This document shows positions 26,318 through 37,314 of a stretch of DNA of 64,000 nucleotides, piece by piece. The notes below the pieces were generated by a model. It was given only the letters and a program-made list of their open reading frames with translations, was not told the origin of the DNA and searched no databases. The position numbers were made by a program, and so were the translations under genes. Location: assembly GCA_004794655.1 (NCBI GenBank), contig SMMW01000040.1, positions 558,001 through 622,000 of the forward strand, written 5' to 3'. This DNA is from Marisa cornuarietis. Its lineage: Eukaryota; Mollusca; Gastropoda; Architaenioglossa; Ampullariidae. How positions within the stretch are numbered: the first letter of the stretch is position 1; every line of letters begins with the position of its first letter.

Positions 26318-26975
26318 TGCCTTCACAAGTTTTATCGTCTTCAGTATCATTGATATTGTCATTTTTATTGTCCACATCGCTAAGCACTTGCTACCATATA
26401 AATAATTAAGAAAAATAAATGCCCTGGGAAAGTTCGCTCTGCTTTGGACATTTCCGTTTTGTCAGTCAATCAACAAATAGCTCATTATTGAGTTTTCTAG
26501 GAGAAAACGCTGCGTGAAGTTTCGAAATAGCAAAATATAGATTTCTGCGTGGGTCGTTATTTCGCCTTGTCCCAGAATATAAATTTTCAGCGCGCACCTG
26601 ACATGTCCAGTGACCTCAGTGCTGCAAGTACGGGAATACAAAAGCAAAATCTTACTAATATGAAATTAAAATATCGAATTTTTTGAGTGGAGTGGCTTCT
26701 ACGGTCTTAGTTAGCTGACACATCAGTTGAGAAGGTACTTCACGAGACATTTAATTATCTTAAGTAATCGTTTGCAAGAACTGTGACCTTGCTTTTTTGT
26801 TAAAGCATTAGGGCCAAGCGAACTTTAGCACCACCTCATTGGTATCTCTACGCAAAATGTTTGATGCTGCACCTGAAAATAGCTGAGCATGTAAAACGAA
26901 CACCACAACAAAAGCTCGGGTGGGTCTTTATTTTCTGGGCATAGCGCAATGTAGTAAAATCCGAGACTTTTATTA
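26318..26975. other. no gene recognised
   Basis: A+T-rich anonymous DNA. Confidence 0.5.
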
Positions 26976-27271
26976 CTTGTTAGTTATGGCTGAGGCTTCG
27001 ACTTTCGCGTCGTCTAACAAGATTCGACTCGCTCGGGCGCAACAGATGACAAAGGATTCGTCGTTAAGGACTCGTCAAAATGTCGGGAAAAAGATGCCAG
27101 TCCTTTTCGGTCAAACGATTCCTGCGCAGCGCAGCGGCGGTGGTTTGTTCAAAATCGTTTTGCGACGTAGATTTTTTAAATCTATTTTTTTTTTTCACAT
27201 ACATTTTAATTTTTTCAGTTAAAATTTTGCTTCATCGCTTGCTTTTTTTGGCTCTTGTAACGCAGGTATAG
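26976..27271 (+). other. CpG-rich block with two overlapping ATG frames
   Basis: 26990-27165 is CpG-rich in an A+T-rich setting. Two plus-strand frames start inside or just before it. One begins at an ATG in good context (gttATGGC, 26986) and reads MAEASTFASSNKIRLARAQQ, continuing to about 27222. The other starts at 27080 (aaaATGTC), reads MSGKRCQSFSVKRFLRS and runs to 27271. Past 27165 both enter T-rich DNA and become hydrophobic noise, so only the first part of either could be an exon. I recognise no family and see no strong donor. A first coding exon is possible but weakly supported. Confidence 0.2.
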
Positions 27272-28350
27272 TTCAGTAGTAAAAATCGTGTATAGTTGAT
27301 TGTACTTGCTCTTTCTTACACATGTACAGCTGTAAATACATTAATGCAGCATCATAATATAGTAATATAATTAATTCAGCGGTCTTTACATGTTATTTAA
27401 TGACAAATATGGTATAAATATCCATGCGCACATGCTTGCCGACATACAAAAAGAAACCTGTAAATCTGTTTTTTTGTTTTTTGTTTGTTTGTTTTTTTTT
27501 GTAAGTGGCGGGTGGCTAAATACACTGAAGAAGAAGGCAGTGAAAAAAAAAGAAAAAAAAAGAGAAAAATTAGAAACTTATGGGGTTAAAGGGGGTTTCT
27601 AAGAAAGAATGCAGCTTCTGGTTCAGTCAGTGAGGAAACACGTTCCAGTGGGAGCGCGGGATGTAGGTATGTGCATTGTGCTGCTGTAAAATATTATATG
27701 CAAAAAATGCCTTTAATGTAACCTGACAGCCCGTTAAGAACCCCCCCACACACACACACACACACCCTACCCCTCTCTCAGAGACAGACAGAGACACTGA
27801 GTACTTAGCTGCGTGCTTTGCCTCTAAAGCCACAATCAAATATCGGCGCCATCAAAGCGAAGCTGTATATACCGTCCTACACATTAATCTTTCATGTCTT
27901 TTACTTATACTGCTTACTTCACCTCTGTAAAGGTTCTGGTCAGCATTTTATGGTTTTGGTGTCTTTGTCGACGAGGGCCAAGAGAGGAGATATACTAACA
28001 GTCTTCGACGGGAGGAAACAATTTGTTTTCTGTGTACATTCGTATTTCCTTCATCCTTCTCAAATCACATCTGACAAAAAGCTTTTTATGACTCAGATAT
28101 TTTCCTGTTTCTATCTCTTTATCGCTGTCTCTCTTCTGTCTCTTTCTCTCCCCCACCCCTCCTTTGTCTTACCGCATACTTCGAAACTGTTTTGTATATC
28201 AGCTTTAACTTTTTGTATAAGATAACAAAGTTTTGAAAATCTGTGGCTGCTTTTCACATATGGCGTAAGCTAACACTTAACAGAATAGGATGTGCAGATA
28301 ATTAAGACTTTCTTCACATGCGTGTGAGAGAACGAGAGATAGAGAGCGAG
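27272..28350. other. no gene recognised
   Basis: Anonymous DNA with a short CA tract (27748-27765) and A/T homopolymer runs near 27470-27570. Confidence 0.5.
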
Positions 28351-28382
<32 letters not shown>

Positions 28383-28385
28383 TGC

Positions 28386-28439
<54 letters not shown>
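28351..28439. repeat. (GT)n(GTGC)n(GT)n(GA)n compound microsatellite
   Basis: GT, then GCGT units, then GT, ending in GA. Same composition as the array at the window start. Confidence 0.95.
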
Positions 28440-28714
28440 CACGAGTATACCTGATATGCTCTATCCGGGGTGCTAGCAATTTAGGGCAAGAAAAGCGATC
28501 TGCTGACAGTTGTTTTAAGCTGTAGATGCAGGGAGTGATAGAATGACCGAAATGTTTTTTTCTCGAATGCTAGAACCGCGGAAAGGGGCGGGTAGGAACT
28601 TTATTAGTGCAGCGATATAGTAAAATGTATTGTTACAGTATGGCATAACAAACCATAAGGCAGACCTATATCGCTTACCCCGAGGCAAAATGTATTACAC
28701 GCGCGCGCGTGCAT

Positions 28715-28715
<1 letters not shown>

Positions 28716-28760
<45 letters not shown>
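28716..28760. repeat. (CA)n microsatellite
   Basis: About 22 CA units preceded by a GCGCGC run. Confidence 0.95.
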
Positions 28761-28762
<2 letters not shown>

Positions 28763-29934
28763 ACGAACACTTATGGGGACTAAAGTATAAAAGCTGTAAT
28801 TTAATAATTACAATGATATTTTCTACGTAAAGATAACATCGGTCGCTTGAAGATACATACAAACAAATAACAGCTCTAGATGTTGAGTTTGGCTAACACC
28901 TACAACAAGAGAGGCTCGCTATGCCATACATTTGTACACGAGCAGATGGCTCTGATTATTGTTGATTCCAAGGAATTCAGAGTAACGAATCAGGGTAACT
29001 GACTTGGTGGGAAACCACACCGTCAATGTGAAACTCCTGAGGAGCAGAAACAGTGTATATTACAACAGTCAGCTGCAACTAAAAGATGAAAACTAAGTAC
29101 TGCAATAGGTGAACAGCTTTTCTAACAGTAAAAAACGTATTTAAAAGTCAGTTAACTTCAGAACGAGGCCCGTCATTACGGTCGATCTATTTGCGCATAC
29201 AGAAGTACAAAAAGCGAGTCAAAAGAATGTTCGTGTAAATAACAGAATAATAAATAAAGGAAAACATTTTAAAAAAATCAACTAGACGAAGATGAAAGCT
29301 ACAGACAAAGTTAATGTGCATAACAGAAATAGGCACAACAAGAAACTAATAGAAAAAAAAACGCTTTTAACAATGAAAGCTCTCGAGACGAAAGTTAAAA
29401 CTGAACCAAACAAACAACTAAAAAAAAGCATCGACAAGGATCTGGACATGAGGACTAAGCGGAAGACTTTGCTAGTTACAAGAGCTGCTTCGGAAACAGG
29501 TGGGTTTTGAAGCAGCAGGCTTGAAAGTTTCATAATGTCGGTAAAAGTGTCGATGGCGATGTAAATGAGTTTGTTTTTTTTTAGCTGAAAAGCCATCAAA
29601 CATTAAACAGCCAAGACAATTTTCCCTCTGATGCGTCACTGACGTGACAGGATGCCAACGAGCGTGGGCATAACATTTCCTTTCTTAGGAACACGGTTTA
29701 CACTTGGCGTTCAGACATCAAGGACATCAAGAACATCACGAGGGTAGAGATGCAGAGCTTGACGGAAAGCTATTATGGAAGTTTTCGTGCGTATTTCTTG
29801 GGGAAACTTGTAAAGAATTCTCCAGACAGTTGAGAAAGTTTTGGTAGGGTGAGTCTGGTTGAGAGATATGCATATCTCGTCTTCTGGAATGTGAGTGAGG
29901 TCCCTATGCAGAATGGAATGTTACTAGACGTGTC
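28761..29934. other. no gene recognised
   Basis: Anonymous DNA. The lysine-rich frame 29292-29510 and its complement (29282-29599) are A-rich shadows. Confidence 0.5.

Positions 29935-30007
<73 letters not shown>
29935..30007. repeat. (GAT)n triplet array
   Basis: About 24 GAT units, the complement of the ATC array at 26213-26317. Confidence 0.97.
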
Positions 30008-30300
30008 TATCAGCTGAACGAATGGTAAAGGGATACCAAGGGAAAATGGGTAGAAGGAGGAGCTATCGCATCGCTAATACATTATCTTCGTAAAAATAAT
30101 ATGCACATAATATACATTCTACATCATTGCACACATTTCTAAACGAAACGTGGAATTATACACGCGCGCGTGTTCAGAAAAAATACTAACCCGAGTTACA
30201 TTTGATTGTAAAATTCAAAATACAAGCTAGTTTGATGATAGAAATTATCCATAGGCATACTAACCATAGAAAGATCTGAGAGATCCTGAATGTTCCCACC

Positions 30301-30302
<2 letters not shown>

Positions 30303-30353
<51 letters not shown>
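30303..30353. repeat. (GACA)n microsatellite
   Basis: About 13 GACA units. Confidence 0.95.
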
Positions 30354-31221
30354 TAAAATTCATTCTCTTAAAAATGGTTTGCCAATGAGAGTGCTTGAGC
30401 TGACAAACCTGCATTCAAACTGTGTTGTACGTCAAGACCTTCGTAAGGTAATGCTACCCTTACATAAAAATCCTGTTTCGTGACTACATAAAACAGATGG
30501 CAATCTGATTTTCAAAACGACGAAATCTATGTGCTTATTAAAATTATCAGACGGGAGAAGCATCTTCATTCTTTGTAGCTTTCTCGCCCACAGAGGACAT
30601 CAAAGGCGCTAACGATGATAAAAAATAGGGTCGACTCATCTATGCGACGGTTTCAGTCTCCCTACATAAAGGTCGGAGGCTTGATAGAGGAACCTGATAA
30701 CGAAGTTAAAGATAACCATTAAGGTATTTCTGTAAGCAATCCGGGTGAATTAATGTCAATTGACAAACTAACGGCTCGCAAGAAGACATCACAGACGGAC
30801 TAACTGATTGCTGATAGGCCCTGTTGACTGATCTATTTCTGTGCGTACAGACATCTATACAAACAGTCAAAAGAATGCAGATGAGTATGATACATTCGCG
30901 CAGCAAGAGAGAGAGAGCTGGATGGAGGGAGGGAGATAAAAAGAAGGCGCGGGGGTAGCGGAGACAACTCTTGGACAGTGACCAAGTCGGTCGAGTATCT
31001 TTGTGGACATACTAGGATACTTGCAGCAGCAACAAATTTGATGCGGCAGTTTTAACGCTGTGGCACATCAGCAGAAAGACCAAACTCAACTCTGTGTCAG
31101 AATAGAGTAGATACTTCTTGACAGAACCACATGCATGTTGTCGAGGGCCGTAAAATGATACATGGAGTAAATAAGGAAAGGAATGGATGGAAAGACAAAT
31201 AGACAGGAGGAGGAGTGCAAG

Positions 31222-31223
<2 letters not shown>
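30354..31223. other. no gene recognised
   Basis: Anonymous DNA with a GA/GGGA-rich stretch at 30905-30940. Confidence 0.5.
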
Positions 31224-31282
<59 letters not shown>

Positions 31283-31303
31283 AAAGAGAGAGAGAGAGAG
31301 AGA
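31224..31303. repeat. (GT)n then (GA)n compound microsatellite
   Basis: GT units to 31278 and GA units 31284-31303. Confidence 0.95.
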
Positions 31304-31944
31304 TTGCGTGCATAGACGCACATTTGTACCGTGTTCGTGGTTTCAGATAAAGAGATAATATAAGAGATGAGTATCTGTACAAAAAAGCCGTAATGGCTGA
31401 GTTAGTATTTAACGGTTTTCAATCACCAGGACGATCGTGCAGAGTACATGCGATTTTTACTTGTACTGTGTATTTTTATTCTGCACCCCTTCTCTAGTTA
31501 AATGCAAACTTCATTTCTGTTGTATGATAAGCATCAACATATAAACTGTATTATGGTAACATATTTATGTAATACTCATACATATGATTTATTATAATCA
31601 ATATTTCTGAGAATTATTCATCAAAGCATTTATAAACGTAGTTAAGAATTAGGGACTTTTTATTTATAAAAGCCTGTAACTTGCAACCACACATACAAAA
31701 CGATAATGGTTTTTACAGGGATGCTTTGGAAACTTAGTAAGTAAACATTCTTGTAGCATCAGTCGATCTTTAAATAAGACGGTGTGTTTACACTTTTCTG
31801 ATAAGCCCCTGAACATCTGTAGCTTATTGTTCGTACAGAAAAGTCCATGGAGACCCTAATTTTTTTAAAACGAAATTGCAGCCACTTGTGGTCAAAGAAG
31901 ATGGAAACATCTATCCAAGCCTGTGTACGGTAGACTGCACCATC
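31304..31944. other. no gene recognised
   Basis: A+T-rich anonymous DNA. Confidence 0.5.
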
Positions 31945-32143
31945 CTGTACACCAGGGGCGGTCCGGTGACGCAACGGTTAGCGCCTGTCACCGATACAGT
32001 GAAGGTTGGCTGTCCTGGGTTCAGATCTCTTCTCGGACAAGCTGTTCTTTCTCTGCATGTGGCATCTGTTTACAGGGCTTGCTGCCTTGCTATGGTATAG
32101 CCTTAGTAAAACGAACCCCCACCCCCTTCCTTGTTGTACACCA
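31945..32143 (+). mobile_element. tRNA-derived SINE family 2, copy B with 9-bp TSD
   Basis: The 9-mer tgtacacca occurs at 31945-31953 and 32135-32143 and brackets a 181-bp insert. The insert begins GGGGCGGTCCGGTGACG, has box A GACGCAACGGTTAGCG and box B TGGGTTCAGATC, then the same body blocks as copy A, and ends in a C-rich stretch. The TSD gives the true ends of this family: a head starting at GGGGCGG and a tail of As and Cs. Confidence 0.92.
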
Positions 32144-32369
32144 TGAGTTCAAGGCATGGATCCCACTCAACGAAAGGCCCTAGCTTTTTGGAACAAGTTG
32201 CTAGCCCAGATTTTATTTAAAGTACAAAAACACGTCTTCGCTACAGACCTAGTTTCCAGGCAAAGAGTGCGAGATGTTTTCCGATTATCAGAGGTTAAGG
32301 TTACAAAAATATGCATTCGAAACCAGCCGAATAATTATTTGTAAAGTACCTCTCCAATGCCACTAAAGA

Positions 32370-32370
<1 letters not shown>

Positions 32371-32431
<61 letters not shown>
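32371..32431. repeat. (TG)n microsatellite
   Basis: About 30 perfect TG units. Confidence 0.95.
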
Positions 32432-32433
<2 letters not shown>

Positions 32434-34087
32434 GTATTTGGCGCTGCTAGAAACATCTTGTGTATTACCACCGTAAACTTTAACTAAACAGCACACAATA
32501 AATCACATAATATACAATAGGGTAAAAAGGAGATACTGGACATATAATTTGAGAAAAGTAAGCCACACACTTCATACAGTATATTTCACGCACTTTTACA
32601 AAATGTTTATTGAAAGCCAAGTTTCAAGCTAGCAATCTTTCATGAAAAAAGCATACAAATTTATAAACTAGTAAGTGTCACAGGTTTTTTTAAAATAAAA
32701 CTTTCTGCTGCCGCTACAGGTTACAGCCCACTCTGTCAGACATCTATGTTGCTGTGTTACATATAGGCATATGTAAGTTGTGGAGACATTTAAAAAAAAA
32801 CTCAGATTCCATTCTATAAAAAAATTGAATAATTATTTCAATCCTTGTTGATCTTGTCGTACATATCAAAACTAAGGTATTGACTGAGCTAGCAATATTT
32901 AGTGCCTGGTCATGACAATCGCCTTGTACTGCTGTCATAAATTTATTTACTTATTTATTTATTTATTTTTGACTGGCACTAGCACTGCCTGTAAATACGA
33001 TTTAGCGTGAGTACAGGTTGTAAAGCAGTGCACTGATGTGATTACTACTTGTCGCTGATGCTACGGTTTTAGAGCAAACGATAAAAAACTTGTCTCGTTT
33101 CCTTTTATCAGGTTCCATCCCACTTACTGTACTTTTCTATTTCTTTTCCTCTCTTTCTCTTTCTTTTTCTCTTTTTTATCTCTCTTTCTTTTCTCTCTCG
33201 GGACTGCTTTTCACGCAAATCCCACTTGACAACGAGTAGGGAAGGATCTTTCAAGAAGATAAACTGATTAGACGGTGAAAATTGAAATAGAACTCTTTGA
33301 TGGCTACCCCAACACCAGGAGGAGACTGAAAGTGGCAGATATCATAAGCAACTCAATTTCCAACTGATTCTAGACCACTGAGCGAGAAGAACTTTCTTTA
33401 TCTTCGCTCTTCCGCTGGAGAGACTCGAAAAGGTAGACGTTATCAAGATATATAAGAGGTTGGGTTAGGTGGGGATCAAATTCACTACTAATGGTGGAAC
33501 CAAAAAAAAAAAACTTTATGGCATAGTTTTTTTTTAAACGCCGCCTCGCTTGACTTAGAAGAAGATGGAGGGTTGAAAAATGGTTTATGGCACATCGAGG
33601 GCAGAACAGAAACATTCTCAGAACGGCTTTATACTTCGGGAACTGTTATCGTTGTCAAAGATCTGGACCGGACGTACCGACCATCTGTAGGCGGTGGCTC
33701 TGCTGGCTAAACAGAAGTTAGCGACACTGCGGATATTTTGTGAGCACTTTCACAGGCTCTCCACACCAGGACGCCGGGCTCGTGCATGCGTCTATTTTTT
33801 TTTCGATTATGAGAGATTATGTGGGCTTATCAGCTGACGTGATCAGCTCTCTGACGAGACTAACAGAGAATGTGTCGAGGTTTCAAATGTACTCACAAAA
33901 CGCAGAGAATATTAATTTCGCCGTTCTCACGTTACTCTAATCTCATTTTACACTTTTCTCACTTTCCAGAGTGACTTTATTTCAGCTTTCCCTTTAACTC
34001 TTACTTTAATAAGCCGATTCTTTCTGGTGGGAACCTGCTTCAGGAGAATAGCGATCTCTGAGATGCAGAAACTGGCACATTACAAGA
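32432..34087. other. no gene recognised
   Basis: Contains a (TTTA)n stretch (32939-32970) and a pyrimidine tract (33135-33200). No gene recognised. Confidence 0.5.
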
Positions 34088-34139
34088 CATCATCATCATC
34101 ATCATCATCATCATCGTCGTCGTCGTCGTCGTCGTCGTC
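34088..34139. repeat. (ATC)n(GTC)n compound triplet array
   Basis: ATC units switch abruptly to GTC units near 34116, a transition from A to G in the repeat unit that has been homogenised. Confidence 0.93.
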
Positions 34140-35590
34140 TTTTGTGTTTCTTAACTAGTTCAAACACTGGTTGTGAACTAGGTTCAAGGTGGATAAGAAA
34201 GTTTTCACAAAGTGTGATGAGAATTGATCGTCTGTTAGCTAATGCTTGCAACTGGATGCTTCAGATTTCGTGTCAAAAGAGACCAAAAAAAAGCATTAGT
34301 GCAGCAAAAATATCAAAGAGTAATCGAAAAATGGAGAGTGCAGCGGAAGTGTGCACAAGTGCAAAAAAAAAATAGTTTTATTGTTGAGTACAAAGCACCA
34401 AAAGCATGCATATTCAAAAGTAACCTTAATATGTACAAACATGGCTTTTAATTTAGAACGAATTTTTGGCTGCCTAGATTTTGCTCTGAAATGTTCGCTT
34501 TAAATAAAACTATGTGGTACGTATAGGTATATATATATAGGTACAGGTATGCAAGTTTTAGCGGTGTGTCAGGGCTTGGCCTGTTTGATCTGCTCCAAGG
34601 TAAGGGCTGTAGTTACAATTAAGAGGTATGCACACCTGTCCACCGGAAATATCTAAGGGATCTCTAGTTGTCTGGTAACCTGTTAAGCCAGTAGATTCAG
34701 GCATCACTGCCGGTCTGATTCATCCTTCGCGAATTCCGCACGCCAGAGAGAGAGCGAAAAAAAAATACAAACTAAAAATAAAGGGCGGAGAATGTGACAA
34801 TGCCAAACTGGCAGCGATGACAATTAGCAGCTCCCTGTGGCCGTCACGTGACCCTAGAGACGACAGATAATTCGCAATTCACTCTCTCTCTGTCAATGTC
34901 TGAACGAGCGGCAAAGTCTCGGATTGAATTAAGACGAGACTGTGGCGGAGAGCGATCCGTGTCGGTCTGTTTGCATGGCAGGTTGGGGCTGTGTCGTTAT
35001 TTCGCATCATGTGATTTTTCGTTTTAGACTCAGAAAAGATTGGAAATGTCTTTCATCGCCTGACTGTCCTGCAGTGTAATATATGCTTAGAGGCTGATCA
35101 TTCCAGAACGGAGGGAAATGGGTCTTTATTGTAGAAACAAACTTTTCGATAGTTTTACAGTACATAACTTTGTTAAGAAATATATAGTGGCTTCTGATTG
35201 GTTATTATTTTTTAATTATAATTACAAAACCTCCGGTTAAGAAATGCTTCTGCACATTTTTTTCAGCGCGGTTTAATTGGCTCATTGCTCTTACAGGACG
35301 TAAAAAAAACCCAAACAGTTCGCACGAGAATGTGACTAAGTGCATGCAAGCTGAGACCTTCTAGCATGTTTAACGCTCTTTCTAGTTGTTGGTAAAATTG
35401 TTGTACTGTAACAGATTTTATCAAAATGTGCTTTGTTTTCTATCCTGTCGTCAGAAGCAAGTTCTTACTGAGGGATTTGTAAACACGCTTTGTGTGTACA
35501 CTGAAATTCTGGAGTTGTTTATTTAACATTAGACCTTTTAAGAGGTTAGCAATTGTTGGAGAAAGAGACTGTTTTGTTGTTGTTGGTTTT
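34140..35590. other. no gene recognised
   Basis: Anonymous DNA. Two overlapping lysine-rich frames at 34142-34451 have no recognisable domain. 34840-34990 is mildly CpG-rich. Confidence 0.5.
34843..34852. promoter_or_regulatory. perfect GTCACGTGAC palindrome
   Basis: Ten-base palindrome identical to the optimal TFEB/TFE3/USF-type E-box. It starts a mildly CpG-rich 150 bp. A related site, ACCACGTGACC, lies at 42094-42104. Function is inference. Confidence 0.3.
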
Positions 35591-35945
35591 GAAAGGGAAA
35601 GTGCTTCCACCTCTCGGTGATTTCGCACTGTGGGGGATGGGGTCTTTGGGGAGTGTGGGGAAAGGGTTGCTGTTTTGTGGTGCCTGATGCGTGGTTTCAC
35701 TTCTGTGCGTGCCCTCTATTTTTGTGGGTGTTTAGGTTTTCCAAGTCTGCATGGGTGGTGTATTGTATTTGTGCCCTCTTCATCCATTATTGGTCTGCCA
35801 AGTTTGCATGAGTCGTTACAGTGCTGCTGCCCTCTTTCCTCCTGCTGCTGCTGGTGCCGTTTGTTGCCAGTGTTTAGGGGTCCTGCCACGTGTACCGTGG
35901 TGGTGTATTGTGTTTCTTTGTTTGGTTCCATGTATTGCTCTTCCT
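35591..35945. other. G/T-rich stretch beyond LINE tail
   Basis: G/T-rich plus strand with two diverged copies of a ccaagtctgcatgg-type segment (near 35741 and 35800) and two gtggtgtattgt segments (35755 and 35902). It lies past the poly(A) tail of the minus-strand LINE, so it is host sequence or another repeat. Plus-strand frames here are shadows. Confidence 0.4.
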
Positions 35946-37055
35946 CAATTTTTTTTTTTTTTTTTTTTAAATTTTTTTTTCCAGTGTGGATGGCTATGTT
36001 GTCCTGTTTACCCCTATTCTTATTTTATATTAGACTAGAGTTTGGGTGGCTTGTTGCTATAACTGCTACTAGTGACAGTATACTGTTCCATAGTTCTTTA
36101 GGTGGGTTGAGGCAGTTTCTGAGGTTTAGTCCCAGCCTATACTTATCTAGGAAATGTTTTAGTTCTTCTCTCTCTGGTTTATTTTCATTGCATTCCAACA
36201 GTACATGCGGGGTGCTAAGTCTGTCCCCACAGGCACATGAAGGTGGGTCTTTATACATTTTATAATATTCTCCACTAAGCCTCATTCTGGTTATTTTAGT
36301 TTGGTCCGACCTGATTGATGTTAGGTACATCAAGGTGAGACTAGGCTGGTCGTCTATCAGTCTTCTAGTACCTATACCTTCATTTTTGTATTTTTCTTGC
36401 CACCTTATTTTTATTGCTGGTTTTATAGCTATTTTTCTCTCTGCTGGTGAAATAGAGATGTTTAGGGTGGTGACTTTAGGGTTATTTTCTTGTTTTACTG
36501 CCAGTTTAGCTAGTTTATCTGCCTCTTCATTTCCTTTTATTCCTATGTGGGAAGGAACCCAAAGGAACTTAATGTCTCCCTGTTTCTGGTTGATTTTCTT
36601 TATGATGGACAGTACCTTGTATACTATATCTATTCTGTTTGAGGATTTGTTTTTTAAAGCCTGAAGTGCTGACAGTGAATCTGAAATTACTACATATTGT
36701 TGTTGCGTTGTGTCCTTCATTCCGAGATGGAGTGTATGGAGAGCTGTCAGTATGGCCGTCAACTCAGCTGTAAAAATTGAAGTGTGTTTTGGGAGTCTGC
36801 TGGAGATGGTGATGTTACCGGGTTGGTATACTCCTAATCCGGTTGTGTTTGTCACTGGGTCATGAGATCCCTCAGTATAAATCTGCACGTGTTCTTTGTA
36901 TGTGGTGTTTAGCTTGAGCTTTGTTTCTGCAGTGATTTGGGCTTGGTGTTGTTCTTTGTTGTATTTGGTGAGGTCAAGGTCTATCTGTGGGTGTGGAAGT
37001 GTCCAGGGTGGTGTTTGTATGTTGTCTGGTGGGTAAGGAGCTGTTAGAAAGAGAC
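35946..37055 (-). mobile_element. 5'-truncated LINE with RNase H and poly(A) tail
   Basis: Minus-strand non-LTR retrotransposon end. The ORF2 C-terminus (36025 to about 37055) is followed by a roughly 40-bp 3' UTR and an A-rich tail (plus-strand T run 35949-35983, once interrupted by aaa). The 5' edge is near 37045-37060, where the coding-like sequence gives way to A+T-rich DNA with several stops. Target duplications were not evident. The poly(A) tail and uninterrupted frame suggest this is the youngest LINE in the window. Confidence 0.85.
36025..37055 (-). CDS. LINE ORF2 C-terminus, RNase H domain (partial)
   Basis: The minus-strand frame is open from 37086 to the stop at 36025. The clearly element-derived part starts near 37050 with APYPPDNIQTPPW. 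RNase H type I follows: IYTEGS (position 1; family IYTDGS), FTAELTAI (Glu), VISDSLSAL (Asp), then WVPSHIGIKGNEEADKLA (His and last Asp). The first catalytic Asp is replaced by Glu (codon GAG), which would weaken metal binding. After RNase H comes a CACG...H....C zinc-knuckle-like block, as in I/Nimb/LOA-type LINEs that carry an RNase H. RNase H would remove the RNA strand during target-primed reverse transcription. RT and endonuclease parts are missing because of 5' truncation, so no promoter or true start exists; ATG/GTG codons near 36888 are incidental. Confidence 0.85.
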
Positions 37056-37252
37056 TGAAATATATTTTATTGCTTAAATACCCTGGCTACAGCAAATCCG
37101 CTTAAAGTATAAATTATCAAAGAGCGTGAATGACATTATAAATAAAATCTGGAAAAAAAGGCTTAACTGCTCAAAACGTCTCTGCACACATATCAAATTT
37201 ATACATATGTAAGTATGTAGTCATCTAAATATTTACTCGCTAAAAATCTCTT

Positions 37253-37260
<8 letters not shown>
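37056..37260. other. no gene recognised
   Basis: A+T-rich anonymous DNA upstream of the LINE fragment. Confidence 0.5.

Positions 37261-37312
<52 letters not shown>
37261..37312. repeat. (AC)n microsatellite
   Basis: 26 AC units. Confidence 0.96.

Positions 37313-37314
<2 letters not shown>

Noticed and set aside
31954..32040. tRNA gene
   Set aside because: Pol III boxes belong to a dispersed SINE with four copies here.
35630..36265. 211-codon plus-strand frame
   Set aside because: It is antisense to the minus-strand LINE ORF and to its poly(A) tail and consists of low-complexity residues.
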